This document shows positions 45,387 to 54,699 of a DNA stretch of 64,000 nt, in pieces. The position numbers and the translations under genes are program-made. Origin of the DNA: Desulfobacca acetoxidans (GTDB taxonomy: Bacteria > Desulfobacterota > Desulfobaccia > Desulfobaccales > 0-14-0-80-60-11); NCBI GenBank assembly GCA_022736495.1, contig DZCR01000002.1, positions 1-64,000 on the forward strand. Reading direction: 5' to 3'. Every line of letters starts with the position of its first letter. Positions within the stretch are counted from its first letter, which is position 1. Under the pieces are notes generated by a model. The model had not been told where the DNA came from. It saw only the letters and a program-made list of their open reading frames with translations, and ran no database searches.

Positions 45387-45506
45387 GCTCACTCCTCCCT
45401 GCGTGGTGGGCGCATCCAAGGCTGCACACGCCCGTCAAGATTAGTCAATGAAAGCTCTGGTGAACGTTATTATTAATACTGGCCCTCATGGTTTTGAATA
45501 ACTATC

Positions 45507-46244
45507 TCACCCCAGGGGTCCCACGGCGGCCAGATAGAGAGCCACCTCTTCACCCTCGTCCACTTGGACGATGCGCTCAACTTCTTCGTCGAAGAAGGCG
45601 CCCACCGGGCAGACCCCCAGGTTAAGAGCCATGGCGGCCAGCATCAAGTTCTGGCAGATGTGGCCCGCATCCAGAAACACATAGCGCACCGCCCGTTCCC
45701 GGTATTTCCACCGGGCCCGGTTCAACACCCCGGTCCAGATGAACACCACCCCCGCCTCTCCCAGGAAACCCTGGGAGAGCCCAGCGGCCACCAGGGGCTG
45801 GCGAAAATCGCCGCTGGCCACTAATTCAAGGGCAAAATCGACCACTTGCAAATGCCAGATGCCCGGGGTCACACCCTCAACCCGGTGCACTGCCAGATAG
45901 GTCTCTACCGGGTAAAGAGCACCCGCAGACGGCGAGGCCCGGAAGTGATACCCGCCCATGGCACCGGTAATCCCCTGAGTGGCCCAGAGCAGGGCGGCCA
46001 GTTCTGTTTGGGTCAGAGGCCGGTCCCGGTAATCGCGCTGGGAGCGGCGCGCCGCTAGCGCTTGCCACAGGTCCGCGTCCTGGCGGCCGGACTCGGGGTC
46101 CAGGCTCAGGCGCTGGGTCGCGTCCGGATACTCTTTATAGAGAGGGGCCCGGGGGTAGGCCCGGGACCTCTCCGCCATGGTGCGCCGCGTATAGCGGGTC
46201 TCCCGGAGGTACCGGCGGCTGATCCCCGTTTCCTCCTGGCTCAT
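45507..46244 (-). CDS. SagB-type nitroreductase-family oxidoreductase
   Basis: A 245-aa flavin oxidoreductase-type protein. Visible parts are ALAARRSQRDYRDRPLTQTE, LLWATQGITG, RASPSAGALYPVETYLAV, LDAGHICQNLMLAAMALNLG and the end YLAAVGPLG. SagB-like enzymes oxidise thiazolines/oxazolines in azole RiPPs, but many stand-alone members have other, unknown substrates. No cyclodehydratase is nearby. The ATG at 46244 overlaps the coaX stop by 4 bp and has AAGGGAGG upstream, so the longer upstream frame (inside coaX) was rejected. Confidence 0.85.
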   Translation of the reverse strand: MSQEETGISRRYLRETRYTRRTMAERSRAYPRAPLYKEYPDATQRLSLDPESGRQDADLWQALAARRSQRDYRDRPLTQTELAALLWATQGITGAMGGYHFRASPSAGALYPVETYLAVHRVEGVTPGIWHLQVVDFALELVASGDFRQPLVAAGLSQGFLGEAGVVFIWTGVLNRARWKYRERAVRYVFLDAGHICQNLMLAAMALNLGVCPVGAFFDEEVERIVQVDEGEEVALYLAAVGPLG

Positions 46245-47044
46245 AGTACCCCTCCCTTGACCCGATCTTCCCGGCGGGGACGGTTGCGCTCGTAGATGAT
46301 CTTCAGGCCTTTGAGGGTCAGGTAATCGTCCACCGTATCGATGCTCTTGGTTTCCGAAGCGATGAGGCAGGCCAGGCCACCGGTGGCGATCACCTGGGGC
46401 CGGGCACCCAGGGCCTCCTTGATGCGATGGACAATGCCGTCCACCAGACCGGCATAACCATAAATGATCCCCGCGTTCATGCTGCTGATAGTATCCTTGG
46501 CAATGACGCTCTTGGGCTTGGCAAAAATCTCCACCCGGGGCAGCTTGGAGGCCTTGAGAAAGAGGGCCTCGCACGAGATCATCACCCCCGGTGCAATGAC
46601 CCCGCCCATATACTCTCCCTGGCGGGACACCACGTCAAAGGTGGTCGCAGTCCCAAAATCCACCACCACCACGGCTCCGTGCACCTGCTCATAGGCCGCC
46701 ACCGCGTTGACGATGCGGTCCGCCCCCACTTCCCGGGGATTATCATAGTGGATCGGCATACCGGTCTTGATCCCGGGACCCACCCACAGAGGCCGGACTT
46801 TTAAGTAACGCTGGGCAAACCCCTCCAAGGTGTTGTTCATGGGGGGGACCACGCAGGAAATGACCAGGTCAGTGCCCGGGGTCAAAGTCAGCTCCTGGGC
46901 CTGAAAGAGATTGCGCAACAGGATGCCGAACTCGTCCACGGTGGCTTCTTTTTCAGTCCGGATGCGCCAGTCGCTCAAAATCTGGTCATCCTCATAGACT
47001 CCGATCACCGTGTTGGTATTCCCCACATCCATCACCAGCAGCAT
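46241..47044 (-). CDS. coaX: type III pantothenate kinase
   Basis: A 267-aa ASKHA-fold kinase for the first step of CoA synthesis, independent of acetyl-CoA feedback. Motifs are MLLVMDVGNTNTVIGVYEDD, NPREVGADRIVNAVAAYEQV, VVDFGTATTFDVVS and MGGVIAPGVMISCEALF. GGAGG precedes the ATG. It lies 13 bp after glmM and overlaps the next gene by 4 bp, giving a glmM-coaX-nitroreductase operon. Confidence 0.95.
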   Translation of the reverse strand: MLLVMDVGNTNTVIGVYEDDQILSDWRIRTEKEATVDEFGILLRNLFQAQELTLTPGTDLVISCVVPPMNNTLEGFAQRYLKVRPLWVGPGIKTGMPIHYDNPREVGADRIVNAVAAYEQVHGAVVVVDFGTATTFDVVSRQGEYMGGVIAPGVMISCEALFLKASKLPRVEIFAKPKSVIAKDTISSMNAGIIYGYAGLVDGIVHRIKEALGARPQVIATGGLACLIASETKSIDTVDDYLTLKGLKIIYERNRPRREDRVKGGVL

Positions 47045-47057
47045 GGGCGTGCCTCCA

Positions 47058-48416
47058 TCAATTCAATATGGCCTCCAGCCCCTGCGCCAAATCCTGGGCC
47101 ACTGCCTGGATCAACGATTCATCCTCGCCTTCGGTCATGACACGCAACTTGGGCTCCGTCCCTGAATAACGCACCAGGAGCCTGCCGTTGGACCCCAAAC
47201 GTTTTTCCGCCTCCTGGATAACCTGGCGGGCCTGGGCCAGCGTTTTTAAATCTTTTTTCTCTTTGACCATCACGTTGATCAGGGTCTGGGGGCATTTTTG
47301 TACGCAACTGGCCAACTCCGCCAGTGGTTTGTCCTGCCGCAACATTGCGGCCAACAGCCGTAGCGCCGTGAGAATGCCGTCTCCAGTGGTGGTGTGATTC
47401 AGGAAAATCACGTGTCCGGACTGCTCGCCGCCCAGAACATAGCCGCCTTTAAGCATGGCTTCCACCACATAGCGGTCACCCACATCGGTCCGCAAGAGGC
47501 GAATCCCCTTGGCTTTCAGGGCCAATTCCAGGCCCAGATTGGACATGACGGTGCCCACCACGGTCTTGCGCCGCAACTTCTCCCGCGCCAGCATGTCCAG
47601 GGCGCAAATCCCCAGGATGTGGTCGCCGTCCACAATCTCGCCCCGATGGTCCACCATGATAACCCGATCGCCGTCCCCGTCGAACGCCAGGCCCAGGTCG
47701 GCCCCCTGCCGCTTTACCAGGACCGCCAGGCCCTCGGGATAGGTGGCACCGCATTGGCGATTGATGTTCCTGCCGTTGGGCCTCACCCCCATGGGAGTCA
47801 CCTCGGCCCCTAATTCAGTGAAAATCTCCGGCGCAATCCGGTACGTGGCGCCATGGGCGCAGTCCACCACGATCTTCAGCCCGTCTAATTGCAAATCTTT
47901 GGGAAAGGTGCTTTTCAGAAACGAAATATAGCGGCCCCGGGCATCGTCCATACGAAAGGCCTGGCCCACTTCGGTGGCGGTGGGACAGGCGCCATCCAAC
48001 TCTGGTTCCGCCATCAAGGCCTCGATGCGGGCCTCCAGTTCATCGGGGAGCTTGAAGCCGCTGCCGGAAAAAAACTTGATGCCATTGTCCTGATAAGGGT
48101 TGTGGGACGCAGAAATGACCACCCCGGCGTCGGCCCGCATCGAGGAGGTGATGAACGCGATCCCGGGAGTGGGCAGCGGTCCCAAGAGTAGAACGTCTAC
48201 TCCCATGGAGCAGATGCCCGCCACCGTGGCATATTCCAAGAGATAGCCCGAGATGCGGGTATCTTTGCCGATCACGATACGGTGCCGCCCCGGACCATAC
48301 TTGATCACGTAGGCCAGGGCCTTTCCTAATTGCAAGGCCACCTCGGCAGTCATGGGATAGACATTGGCCACCCCCCGCACACCGTCGGTGCCGAAAAGTT
48401 TACGTGTATCTGTCAT
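47058..48416 (-). CDS. glmM: phosphoglucosamine mutase
   Basis: A 452-aa enzyme converting glucosamine-6-phosphate to glucosamine-1-phosphate for peptidoglycan and lipopolysaccharide. The start [18 protein letters not shown], active-site serine in [19 protein letters not shown], metal loop [16 protein letters not shown] and phosphate-binding [13 protein letters not shown] are all intact. It is first gene of an apparent operon with coaX. Confidence 0.96.
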   Translation of the reverse strand: MTDTRKLFGTDGVRGVANVYPMTAEVALQLGKALAYVIKYGPGRHRIVIGKDTRISGYLLEYATVAGICSMGVDVLLLGPLPTPGIAFITSSMRADAGVVISASHNPYQDNGIKFFSGSGFKLPDELEARIEALMAEPELDGACPTATEVGQAFRMDDARGRYISFLKSTFPKDLQLDGLKIVVDCAHGATYRIAPEIFTELGAEVTPMGVRPNGRNINRQCGATYPEGLAVLVKRQGADLGLAFDGDGDRVIMVDHRGEIVDGDHILGICALDMLAREKLRRKTVVGTVMSNLGLELALKAKGIRLLRTDVGDRYVVEAMLKGGYVLGGEQSGHVIFLNHTTTGDGILTALRLLAAMLRQDKPLAELASCVQKCPQTLINVMVKEKKDLKTLAQARQVIQEAEKRLGSNGRLLVRYSGTEPKLRVMTEGEDESLIQAVAQDLAQGLEAILN

Positions 48417-48616
48417 TCCTGTGTGGCTCCAGTCAAGGCATGGTTAAAGCTCCGCAATTGATTTTCATTTTTTAGCATAATCTCAGGCAAATGGCACTAT
48501 CTGAACCGGGGATTTAGGGGTTCCAGGGGACTGGGCACACCGATGGCTATCTTTACTCCTGAACCTGCTGCCTGCTTAAATCCTGCCAGCCTCGCGCTCT
48601 GAAGCCCTGAACCCTC

Positions 48617-48823
48617 TTAGTCCGCCTCCTCCTGCCAATGGATACACTGGGCCGGGCACTGGTCGATGGCCAGCTGAATCTGGTCTTCCGGTGCACCGGC
48701 AGGATTGATGACCTCGGAATGCCCTAACGACTCATTGAGCTTAAAGACTGCGGGGCAGACCGCCTCGCAGTTGCCGCAGGCGATGCACTCATCGGTGTCG
48801 ATCACCGGGACCCTTTTTGTCAT
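48617..48823 (-). CDS. 4Fe-4S ferredoxin, 68 aa
   Basis: A small single-cluster ferredoxin. Ligands are ECIACGNCEAVCP plus the distant CPAQCIHW cysteine (C-x2-C-x2-C...C). A further pair of Cys is not present, so one 4Fe-4S cluster is expected. The ATG at 48823 has AAAGGGG upstream; a TTG 18 bases earlier was rejected. A close paralogue lies at 49240-49446, with a cupin gene between. It is probably an electron carrier for the neighbouring metabolism. Confidence 0.9.
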   Translation of the reverse strand: MTKRVPVIDTDECIACGNCEAVCPAVFKLNESLGHSEVINPAGAPEDQIQLAIDQCPAQCIHWQEEAD

Positions 48824-48859
48824 AAGCTTGACCCCTTTCAATTTATGATGATGGCAAAA

Positions 48860-49177
48860 TTAAATGGGCGGAGCGATGGTGACCAGGAGGCGCACATCGG
48901 TTTTGGCTCGCAGCCCATGCGGCTCGGCGATGTCAGAGATGACTACATCCCCCGGTTTGGCCGGAAAGGAGGCCCCATCCTTGCCCAAAAACTCCCCCTC
49001 CCCTTCGACGATCACCAGGCTCAGCTTGCCTTCGATGTCATGGGCATGCACCGGCAATTCCTGACCGGCCTTGAGGTTAAAATTGATGATTTTAAAATAC
49101 GCGGAGTCGTGAACCAGTAACCTCCCAAGCCCCTTTTCGCCAAACTGGCCGGCTTCGAAAAGATTGACCTTTTTCAT
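48860..49177 (-). CDS. cupin-domain protein, 105 aa
   Basis: A single small cupin. The first motif is ELPVHAHDIEGKLSLVIVEG (His, His, Glu-like ligands), and the second KPGDVVISDIAEPHGLRA includes His. AGGAGGA precedes ATG 49177; the longer frame overlapping the ferredoxin was rejected. It is flanked by two ferredoxins on the same strand. Substrate unknown; small cupins are often dioxygenases, sensors or binding proteins. Confidence 0.85.
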   Translation of the reverse strand: MKKVNLFEAGQFGEKGLGRLLVHDSAYFKIINFNLKAGQELPVHAHDIEGKLSLVIVEGEGEFLGKDGASFPAKPGDVVISDIAEPHGLRAKTDVRLLVTIAPPI

Positions 49178-49239
49178 GGGTTTTCCTCCTCGTCGGGTCC
49201 GCCTGGCCTGCGCCAAACGGCTGGCCTGATGTTTTTCGC

Positions 49240-49446
49240 CTACTCCATCGAGTCGGCCCAGTGGATACAATGAACCGGGCAGGCGTCGATGGCCTCCTGA
49301 ATCTTCTCATCCGCTGCCCCCGAAGGGTTCATGACCTGAGCAAATCCCAGGGTTTCGTTCACTACAAAAACCTCGGGGCAGATTTCCTCGCAGGTGCCGC
49401 AAGCAATGCATTCATCTTCCACCACATAAGAGACATGATCCACCAT
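49240..49446 (-). CDS. 4Fe-4S ferredoxin, 68 aa (paralogue of 48617-48823)
   Basis: The cluster ligands are ECIACGTCEEICP and CPVHCIHW. It shares nearly every landmark with 48617-48823, including the NPSGA.E.KIQEAID helix, so the pair arose by duplication. It lies 53 bp after the acyl-CoA synthetase/acetyltransferase gene, possibly its first downstream partner in one operon. Confidence 0.9.
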   Translation of the reverse strand: MVDHVSYVVEDECIACGTCEEICPEVFVVNETLGFAQVMNPSGAADEKIQEAIDACPVHCIHWADSME

Positions 49447-49499
49447 ATTGTGATCTTCTCCTTTAGCACGCTCCCTTTCAGGTTGAGGTCCATATAAAA

Positions 49500-52214
49500 T
49501 CAGTCGTTAGCTGCCTCCACGGCACACCCCGGCCGCAGGCCGCCTCCCTGAAGGGCCATTTCGACCCGATAAGTCCCCCCCTCGGCATCTTTCTGCCTGG
49601 AAAAGCCCAAACGTCTCACCATCTCCAGCATCGGCTGGTTCTGGGCCAAGACGTCACCGTGGAGGAGTTTGACGCCCTGCTCCCGGGCAATCTCCGTTAT
49701 CCGCTCTACCAGTTTGGGCCCCAGACCTTTGCCCTGCCAGGGATCACCCACGATCACCGCAAATTCCGCAGTGGACCGGTCCGTGGCCATGACCATGCGG
49801 CTCACTCCCATCATGATCTCGGGACCCGGCGGCTGACCAATGGCCATCAGGCCCAACTCTCGATCGTAATCATTCTGGGTGAAGCGAATGAGCATTTCAT
49901 GGGTCCACTTTTTAATCAGCTTGAAATAGCGAAAGAAAATAGTCTCTTCCGAACACTTGCTGAGAAAATCGGATACCATGGGTTCGTCTTCCGGTTTCAT
50001 GGGGCGCAGCAACACCGGGGTGCCGTCCCGGAGCATCCAATCGCTTTCAAACTGGTTGGGATAAGGGGCGATGATAAGATGGCGCGGCGGCGGGACATCC
50101 GTGGGGCTAACAATGAGGCGGGCATCCACCGCAACAAAGCGCCCCTCAATGACCAACAAGGGATTGATATCCAGTTCCACGATCTCCGGAAAATCCGTCA
50201 CCAGTTGGGAAATCCGCACCAGGATCTCCGCCAGCTTATCCAGGTCGGCGGGAGGGGTGTTGCGATAGCCTTTGAGCACCCGAAAAACCCGGGGTTTTTC
50301 TATCAACCGTCGGGCCAGGAGCGGGTTCATAGGGGGGAGGTCCACCGCCGAATCCTCCAGCACCTCGGTCAAGACCCCACCGGCCCCGAAGAGGATGAGG
50401 GGGCCAAAATCCGGGTCCCGTTTGCTGCCGATGATTAGTTCGCAAATGGGGCTCTTTTCCTGGGTCTGAACCGTCACCCCCAAAATATTGGCCTCCGGGT
50501 TGGAAGCCCTGACCGCGGTGATGATTTCTTCGTAGGCGGCTATAACCTCTTTTTCGTTCTGGAGGTTGAAGCGCATACCGCCCACTTCGGACTTGTGGCT
50601 GACCTCCGGAGAATTTATCTTCAGCGCCACCGGGAAGCCGATGGCCTGGGCCACCTTGGCGGCGTCGGCCCCGGAGGACGCCGCCACCGTGGGGTTCACC
50701 GGGATGCCATAGGCGCTCAAGATGGCCTTTGCTTCCAGTTCCGTCAGCACCCCCCCCGGGCGCTCCAGGCACTGGCAGAGAAACGTCCGGGCCTGCCGGG
50801 TGTTGACACTCACGTCTTGGGTCAGCCGGGGCGGGGTCTCTTGGAGGAGTTCCAAGTGCCGGGTATAGAAATACATTTCCATGAAGGTGTCCACGGCCTG
50901 CTCCGGGGTCTCAAAGGTTGGGACGCCGGCATCGTTGAGGATCTGGACTCCGGCCTCCACGTCGGCGCCCCCCATCCACACCGCAAAAACCGGCCGGCCC
51001 TTGCCCCCGATCTCCGGCGCTACCGCCCGGGCTACCCCGGTAGGGTCGGTCAGAGCCTGGGGGGATAAAATGATCACCAAACCCGAGAGCTCGGGGGCCG
51101 CCATTCCCACCTGCACCGCCCTAAGGTAGCGTTCCGGCGAGGCGTCCCCCAGGATGTCGATGGGGTTATTCCGGCTCCAGTGGGACGGCAGGAATTCATC
51201 CAGCTTTGTGAGGGTCTCCGGGGTCAGGGTTGCCGGCTCCAGGTTCCAGCGTCCCAGGGCATCCACCGCCATGACCCCCGGAGCCCCGGCGTTGCTGATG
51301 ATTCCCAGATTCCCGCCGACGGGGCGCTTCACCTTTCCCAGGGCCTCGGCGCAGTCGAAAAGCTGCCCTATGGTGTCCACCCGGATGATCCCAGCCCGGC
51401 GAAACGCAGCATTGTACGCCCGGTCCGCGCCAGCCATGGCGCCGGTGTGGGAGGCCGCAGCCTGGGCCCCCGCCCGGCTGCGCCCAGCTTTAATCACTAT
51501 AATGGGTTTGATCCGGGACACGGAGCGGGCGGCGCTCATAAATTTGCGATGCTGGGTCAGGTTCTCCATGTACATGACGATGCTCCGGGCCCTCTCTTCG
51601 TTGCCCAGATAATCGATCAGGTCGCCGAAATCCACGTCCGCCATGGAACCCGTGCTGATGAAGTGGCTGAAGCCGATCTTCTTGGGGATGGCCCAGCCCA
51701 GAATGGAACTGCACAGGGCGCCGCTCTGCGAGATGAAGGCCAGGTTACCTGCTTGGGCGCAATGAGGTGCAAAACTGGCGTGCAACTTGGAGGATGGACA
51801 GAGGAGACCCATGCTGTTGGGCCCCAAATAGCGAATCCCGGCTTTTTGCGCTTCGGCTTTGATGGCCGCTTCGATTTCTTTGCCAGGCATTCCCGTTTCC
51901 TTGCCGCCCGCGGAGATGATAATTGCGGCGTGAATCCCGGCTTCCCCGCACTCCCGCAAGGCCGACGCCACCTCCCTGATGGGAATGGCAATAATGGCCA
52001 GATCGATGGGCGCCTTGATTTCAGTAACGATCGGGTACGCACGAAGTCCCTGGACTTCCTGATACTTACGGTTAACCGGATAGATTGCGCCCGGAAACTC
52101 GTCCTTGAGGAGATTGCGCAACAAAGCCTGTCCAATGGTCTGGTCCTTCTCGCTGGCGCCGATCACCGCCACCGACTCCGGTTTGAAAAATACGTCCAGG
52201 GAAGACTTGCGCAT
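49500..52214 (-). CDS. ADP-forming acyl-CoA synthetase with C-terminal GNAT acetyltransferase
   Basis: A 904-aa fusion. The N-terminal CoA-binding Rossmann region has VAVIGASEKDQTIGQALLRN and the ligase region VMYMENLTQHRKFM...VIKAGRSRAGAQAAASHTGA. ATP-grasp lies at about 490-700 (GFPVALKINSPEVSHKSEVG, FGAGGVLTEVLEDSAVDLPP). The last 170 residues form a GNAT domain (GLGPKLVERITEIAREQGVK). This matches Pat/PatZ-type protein lysine acetyltransferases, in which the synthetase part often senses acyl-CoA, and also bona fide ADP-forming acetyl-CoA synthetases. Which activity is present is undecided. AAGGAT precedes the ATG. Confidence 0.93.
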   Translation of the reverse strand: MRKSSLDVFFKPESVAVIGASEKDQTIGQALLRNLLKDEFPGAIYPVNRKYQEVQGLRAYPIVTEIKAPIDLAIIAIPIREVASALRECGEAGIHAAIIISAGGKETGMPGKEIEAAIKAEAQKAGIRYLGPNSMGLLCPSSKLHASFAPHCAQAGNLAFISQSGALCSSILGWAIPKKIGFSHFISTGSMADVDFGDLIDYLGNEERARSIVMYMENLTQHRKFMSAARSVSRIKPIIVIKAGRSRAGAQAAASHTGAMAGADRAYNAAFRRAGIIRVDTIGQLFDCAEALGKVKRPVGGNLGIISNAGAPGVMAVDALGRWNLEPATLTPETLTKLDEFLPSHWSRNNPIDILGDASPERYLRAVQVGMAAPELSGLVIILSPQALTDPTGVARAVAPEIGGKGRPVFAVWMGGADVEAGVQILNDAGVPTFETPEQAVDTFMEMYFYTRHLELLQETPPRLTQDVSVNTRQARTFLCQCLERPGGVLTELEAKAILSAYGIPVNPTVAASSGADAAKVAQAIGFPVALKINSPEVSHKSEVGGMRFNLQNEKEVIAAYEEIITAVRASNPEANILGVTVQTQEKSPICELIIGSKRDPDFGPLILFGAGGVLTEVLEDSAVDLPPMNPLLARRLIEKPRVFRVLKGYRNTPPADLDKLAEILVRISQLVTDFPEIVELDINPLLVIEGRFVAVDARLIVSPTDVPPPRHLIIAPYPNQFESDWMLRDGTPVLLRPMKPEDEPMVSDFLSKCSEETIFFRYFKLIKKWTHEMLIRFTQNDYDRELGLMAIGQPPGPEIMMGVSRMVMATDRSTAEFAVIVGDPWQGKGLGPKLVERITEIAREQGVKLLHGDVLAQNQPMLEMVRRLGFSRQKDAEGGTYRVEMALQGGGLRPGCAVEAAND

Positions 52215-52218
52215 GAGA

Positions 52219-52998
52219 TCATCCTTTGTCTATTCTGGCAGGGCCAAGTGAGGGCCGTGGCGGCCCTGGGGGTTTCTGTCCACCGCCATAAAAGACGGTC
52301 ACCCGGTGGTTTAGACTGCCGGTGCGTCCCCGGCCATAGCGGGACAAAACCGGAGACCACCGATGCGGCAAGGCCTGCCAATCCTCCCGGGCTCCGGTGG
52401 CGCCGCCCTCTGTTTCACCCACTAAAATAAGATAATGCAGAAATGGCAATTGGCAAATACCGGCCACGGATTGTCCCGGTGGCGGCCAGGCATAGACCAC
52501 CACCTCCGGCTTAAATTCCCGAATCGCGACCAAGGCGTCGCCTTGCTCCACTGCGGAATAGATCGGCAGCCCCGAGACGAACTCTCCGTCACCCCTGTCT
52601 ATGGCTAGAAATTTGATGCCCGCGCCGGTGCAAAGGGGTGTCAGGGCCGCGCTGAGATAGCCTCGTCCAGCCCCCGCTTCCAGGAGCCGGGTTACCCTTA
52701 AAAATTTCAGGTAACGCATAAGGGCCCTAACCCACTCCCGGGACGGGAAGAAATAGACCCCGGCGGCCTGGGACAAGGCCATCAGCCAGGCCGCCTCATC
52801 CGGCACCCGGCTTATGAGCTCCCGCCAGCGGGCCTCGGGCAGCAGATAATCCAGGGGACCTTCACCCGGTAGCGGCAGCCGCACCAAATCCCGGGCGAAG
52901 CGCTCGAAAGCCTGCTGTTCCCGAAAACTCACCCCTGGATACACGATCCCACTCTCCTGGCCCCAAGGCAGGCTGCCTGGATTTGATTCAAGGGTCAC
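52219..52998 (-). CDS. SAM-methyltransferase-like protein, 259 aa
   Basis: The start is GTG at 52998 with GGGG upstream. A Rossmann-type SAM site is visible in RLLEAGAGRGYLSAALTPL (about residues 103-121), then FLAIDRGDGE and VVVYAWPPPGQS strands. The N-terminal 90 residues and the proline-rich C-terminus are unfamiliar. Methyl acceptor unknown; possibly inactive. It is 4 bp upstream of the acyl-CoA synthetase gene, thus coupled to it. Confidence 0.65.
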   Translation of the reverse strand: MTLESNPGSLPWGQESGIVYPGVSFREQQAFERFARDLVRLPLPGEGPLDYLLPEARWRELISRVPDEAAWLMALSQAAGVYFFPSREWVRALMRYLKFLRVTRLLEAGAGRGYLSAALTPLCTGAGIKFLAIDRGDGEFVSGLPIYSAVEQGDALVAIREFKPEVVVYAWPPPGQSVAGICQLPFLHYLILVGETEGGATGAREDWQALPHRWSPVLSRYGRGRTGSLNHRVTVFYGGGQKPPGPPRPSLGPARIDKG

Positions 52999-53322
52999 TT
53001 GCCCCGCGTATTTTATATCAGATAGAAAGTATCACGGAATTTCGTCAGAGGGCTCACGCGGTTCAGTTCGAAATGAGTCCACGCAGGGAAGCCATGAATT
53101 ATTAGTGTTTGGGGTAGCTACGGTTCCCCTCTTTTTTTCGGGAGCACTATTTTGTTCTATCCCTTGATTTGCCGGGGTTTCCCGACTGCTCCCGCCCCAC
53201 CTCCAATTTTTGCCAAGTGTTAAAATTGGGTCATCTTAATCAGCCAAAGCCGCAATTTTCTCCAAACTCCAGAGGTGGTTGGGACCCAGCTCCATTGATG
53301 CACTACCGTCCCGCTCTTTCCC
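52999..53322. other. gene-free interval with hairpins
   Basis: No ORF is convincing. CCAATTTT...AAAATTGG (53203-53210 with 53222-53229) is an 8-bp hairpin downstream of the sigma-54 regulator and may end its operon. A GGGG...CCCC stem followed by a seven-T run lies at about 53112-53145 on the plus strand. Confidence 0.4.
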
Positions 53323-54699
53323 CTATTTCCCCGGCTCTAAACCGTAGCTCTTCAGTTTGCGGTAAAGGTGGGAGCGTTCCAAGCCTATCTTTTCCGCCAA
53401 CAGACTGACGTTGCCCCGGCATTCCTCCAGTTTGCGCCGCAGGAACTGCTTTTCAAAGAGGGCCCGGGCCTCCCGGAAGGAGGGCACCTGGAGAAATGGG
53501 TCGATGAATTCGCCCTCGCCGCCCTCCTCAGGCCCGGAGCCCGGAGCGTTGAAGGGCAGGTCGTCCAGGTCGATAACCGGTTTGGGGCTCATGATGGCCA
53601 GGCGCCAGACAAAATTTTTCAACTCCCGGACGTTGCCCGGCCAGGGCTGGGCGGCCAATGCCTCCAGGGCCTGAGGGCTGAAGGTCTTAGCCGGGGCGTT
53701 TTCCTCCCGGGCCAGTTCCTTGAGGAAGTGGGTGGCCAACAACGGAATGTCTTCCCGACGCTCTCTTAAGGGCGGGACAATGAGGGGGATGACGTTGATC
53801 CGATGGTAAAGGTCTTCCCGGAAAGCTCCCCGGGCAATCTCCTCTTCTAGATTTTTGTTGGTCGCGGCCACGATGCGCACATCCACCTGGATAGGACGAT
53901 GGCCCCCCACCCGCTCGAACCGCTGTTCCTCCAAGATGCGCAAGATCTTGGCCTGGGTCTTCAGACTCATATCGCCAATTTCATCCAAAAAGAGGGTGCC
54001 TTCGTGAGCCAGATCGAATTTGCCCCGGTGGCGGTCGGTGGCCCCGGTAAAGGCCCCTCGCTCGTGGCCGAAAAGCTCGCTTTCGATAAGGTCTTCGGGG
54101 ATGGCGGCGCAGTTGACCTCCACAAACGTCCGGTGGGACCGCCGGCTGTAAGCATGGAGGGCCCGGGCCACCAATTCCTTGCCGGTGCCGTTTTCGCCGG
54201 TGATGAGCACGCTGGCGTTGGTGGGCGCCACCAGATTCAGGGCCTCCCGCAGCTTGCCGATGGGCTCGCTCTTGCCGATAATTTCCCGAACCGGACCCGT
54301 CTGTTGCCGAAGCCGCCGGTTTTCCTCGGACAGGCGCGCCAGTTCCAGGCCGTTGCGCACCGTCAGGAGAATCTTGTCGGCGTGGGGCGGCTTTTCGATA
54401 AAGTCATAGGCCCCCAGGCGGGTGGCCCTGACTGCGTTCTCCACCGAACCGTAGGCGGAAATCATCACCACCGGCAGAGAGGGATAGCGGTGCTTCAACT
54501 CCTGGAGCACATCCAGGCCGTCTATCCCCGGCAAGGCGATGTCCAGCAGCACCAGGTCCGGGGTCTGCTCGCCCACCAGTTTTAGGGCGGTCTCCCCGTC
54601 CGGAGCGGTGAGCACCTCGAAACCCTCGTCCTGGAGGATGCCCGAGACCGCCTTGAGGATCTGGGACTCGTCGTCAACTACCAGCAGCGTTCCCGACAT
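53323..54699 (-). CDS. sigma-54-dependent response regulator (NtrC type)
   Basis: 458 aa. The receiver domain (residues 1-120) has the Asp pocket VVDDESQ, phosphoacceptor in LVLLDIALPGIDG and Lys in FIEKPPH. The AAA+ domain has Walker A GENGTGKELVARA, the sigma-54 contact loop ERGAFTGATD and Walker B GTLFLDEIGDM. The Fis-type HTH ends the protein (LAEKIGLERSHLYRKLKSYG). The ATG at 54699 overlaps the upstream kinase gene by 26 bp. Target promoters are unknown; a sigma-54-like site was noted at 7095. Confidence 0.95.
   Translation of the reverse strand: MSGTLLVVDDESQILKAVSGILQDEGFEVLTAPDGETALKLVGEQTPDLVLLDIALPGIDGLDVLQELKHRYPSLPVVMISAYGSVENAVRATRLGAYDFIEKPPHADKILLTVRNGLELARLSEENRRLRQQTGPVREIIGKSEPIGKLREALNLVAPTNASVLITGENGTGKELVARALHAYSRRSHRTFVEVNCAAIPEDLIESELFGHERGAFTGATDRHRGKFDLAHEGTLFLDEIGDMSLKTQAKILRILEEQRFERVGGHRPIQVDVRIVAATNKNLEEEIARGAFREDLYHRINVIPLIVPPLRERREDIPLLATHFLKELAREENAPAKTFSPQALEALAAQPWPGNVRELKNFVWRLAIMSPKPVIDLDDLPFNAPGSGPEEGGEGEFIDPFLQVPSFREARALFEKQFLRRKLEECRGNVSLLAEKIGLERSHLYRKLKSYGLEPGK

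Noticed and set aside
46245..46574. 110-residue extension of the SagB-like gene
   Set aside because: It is entirely inside coaX in another frame; ATG 46244 has a good ribosome-binding site.
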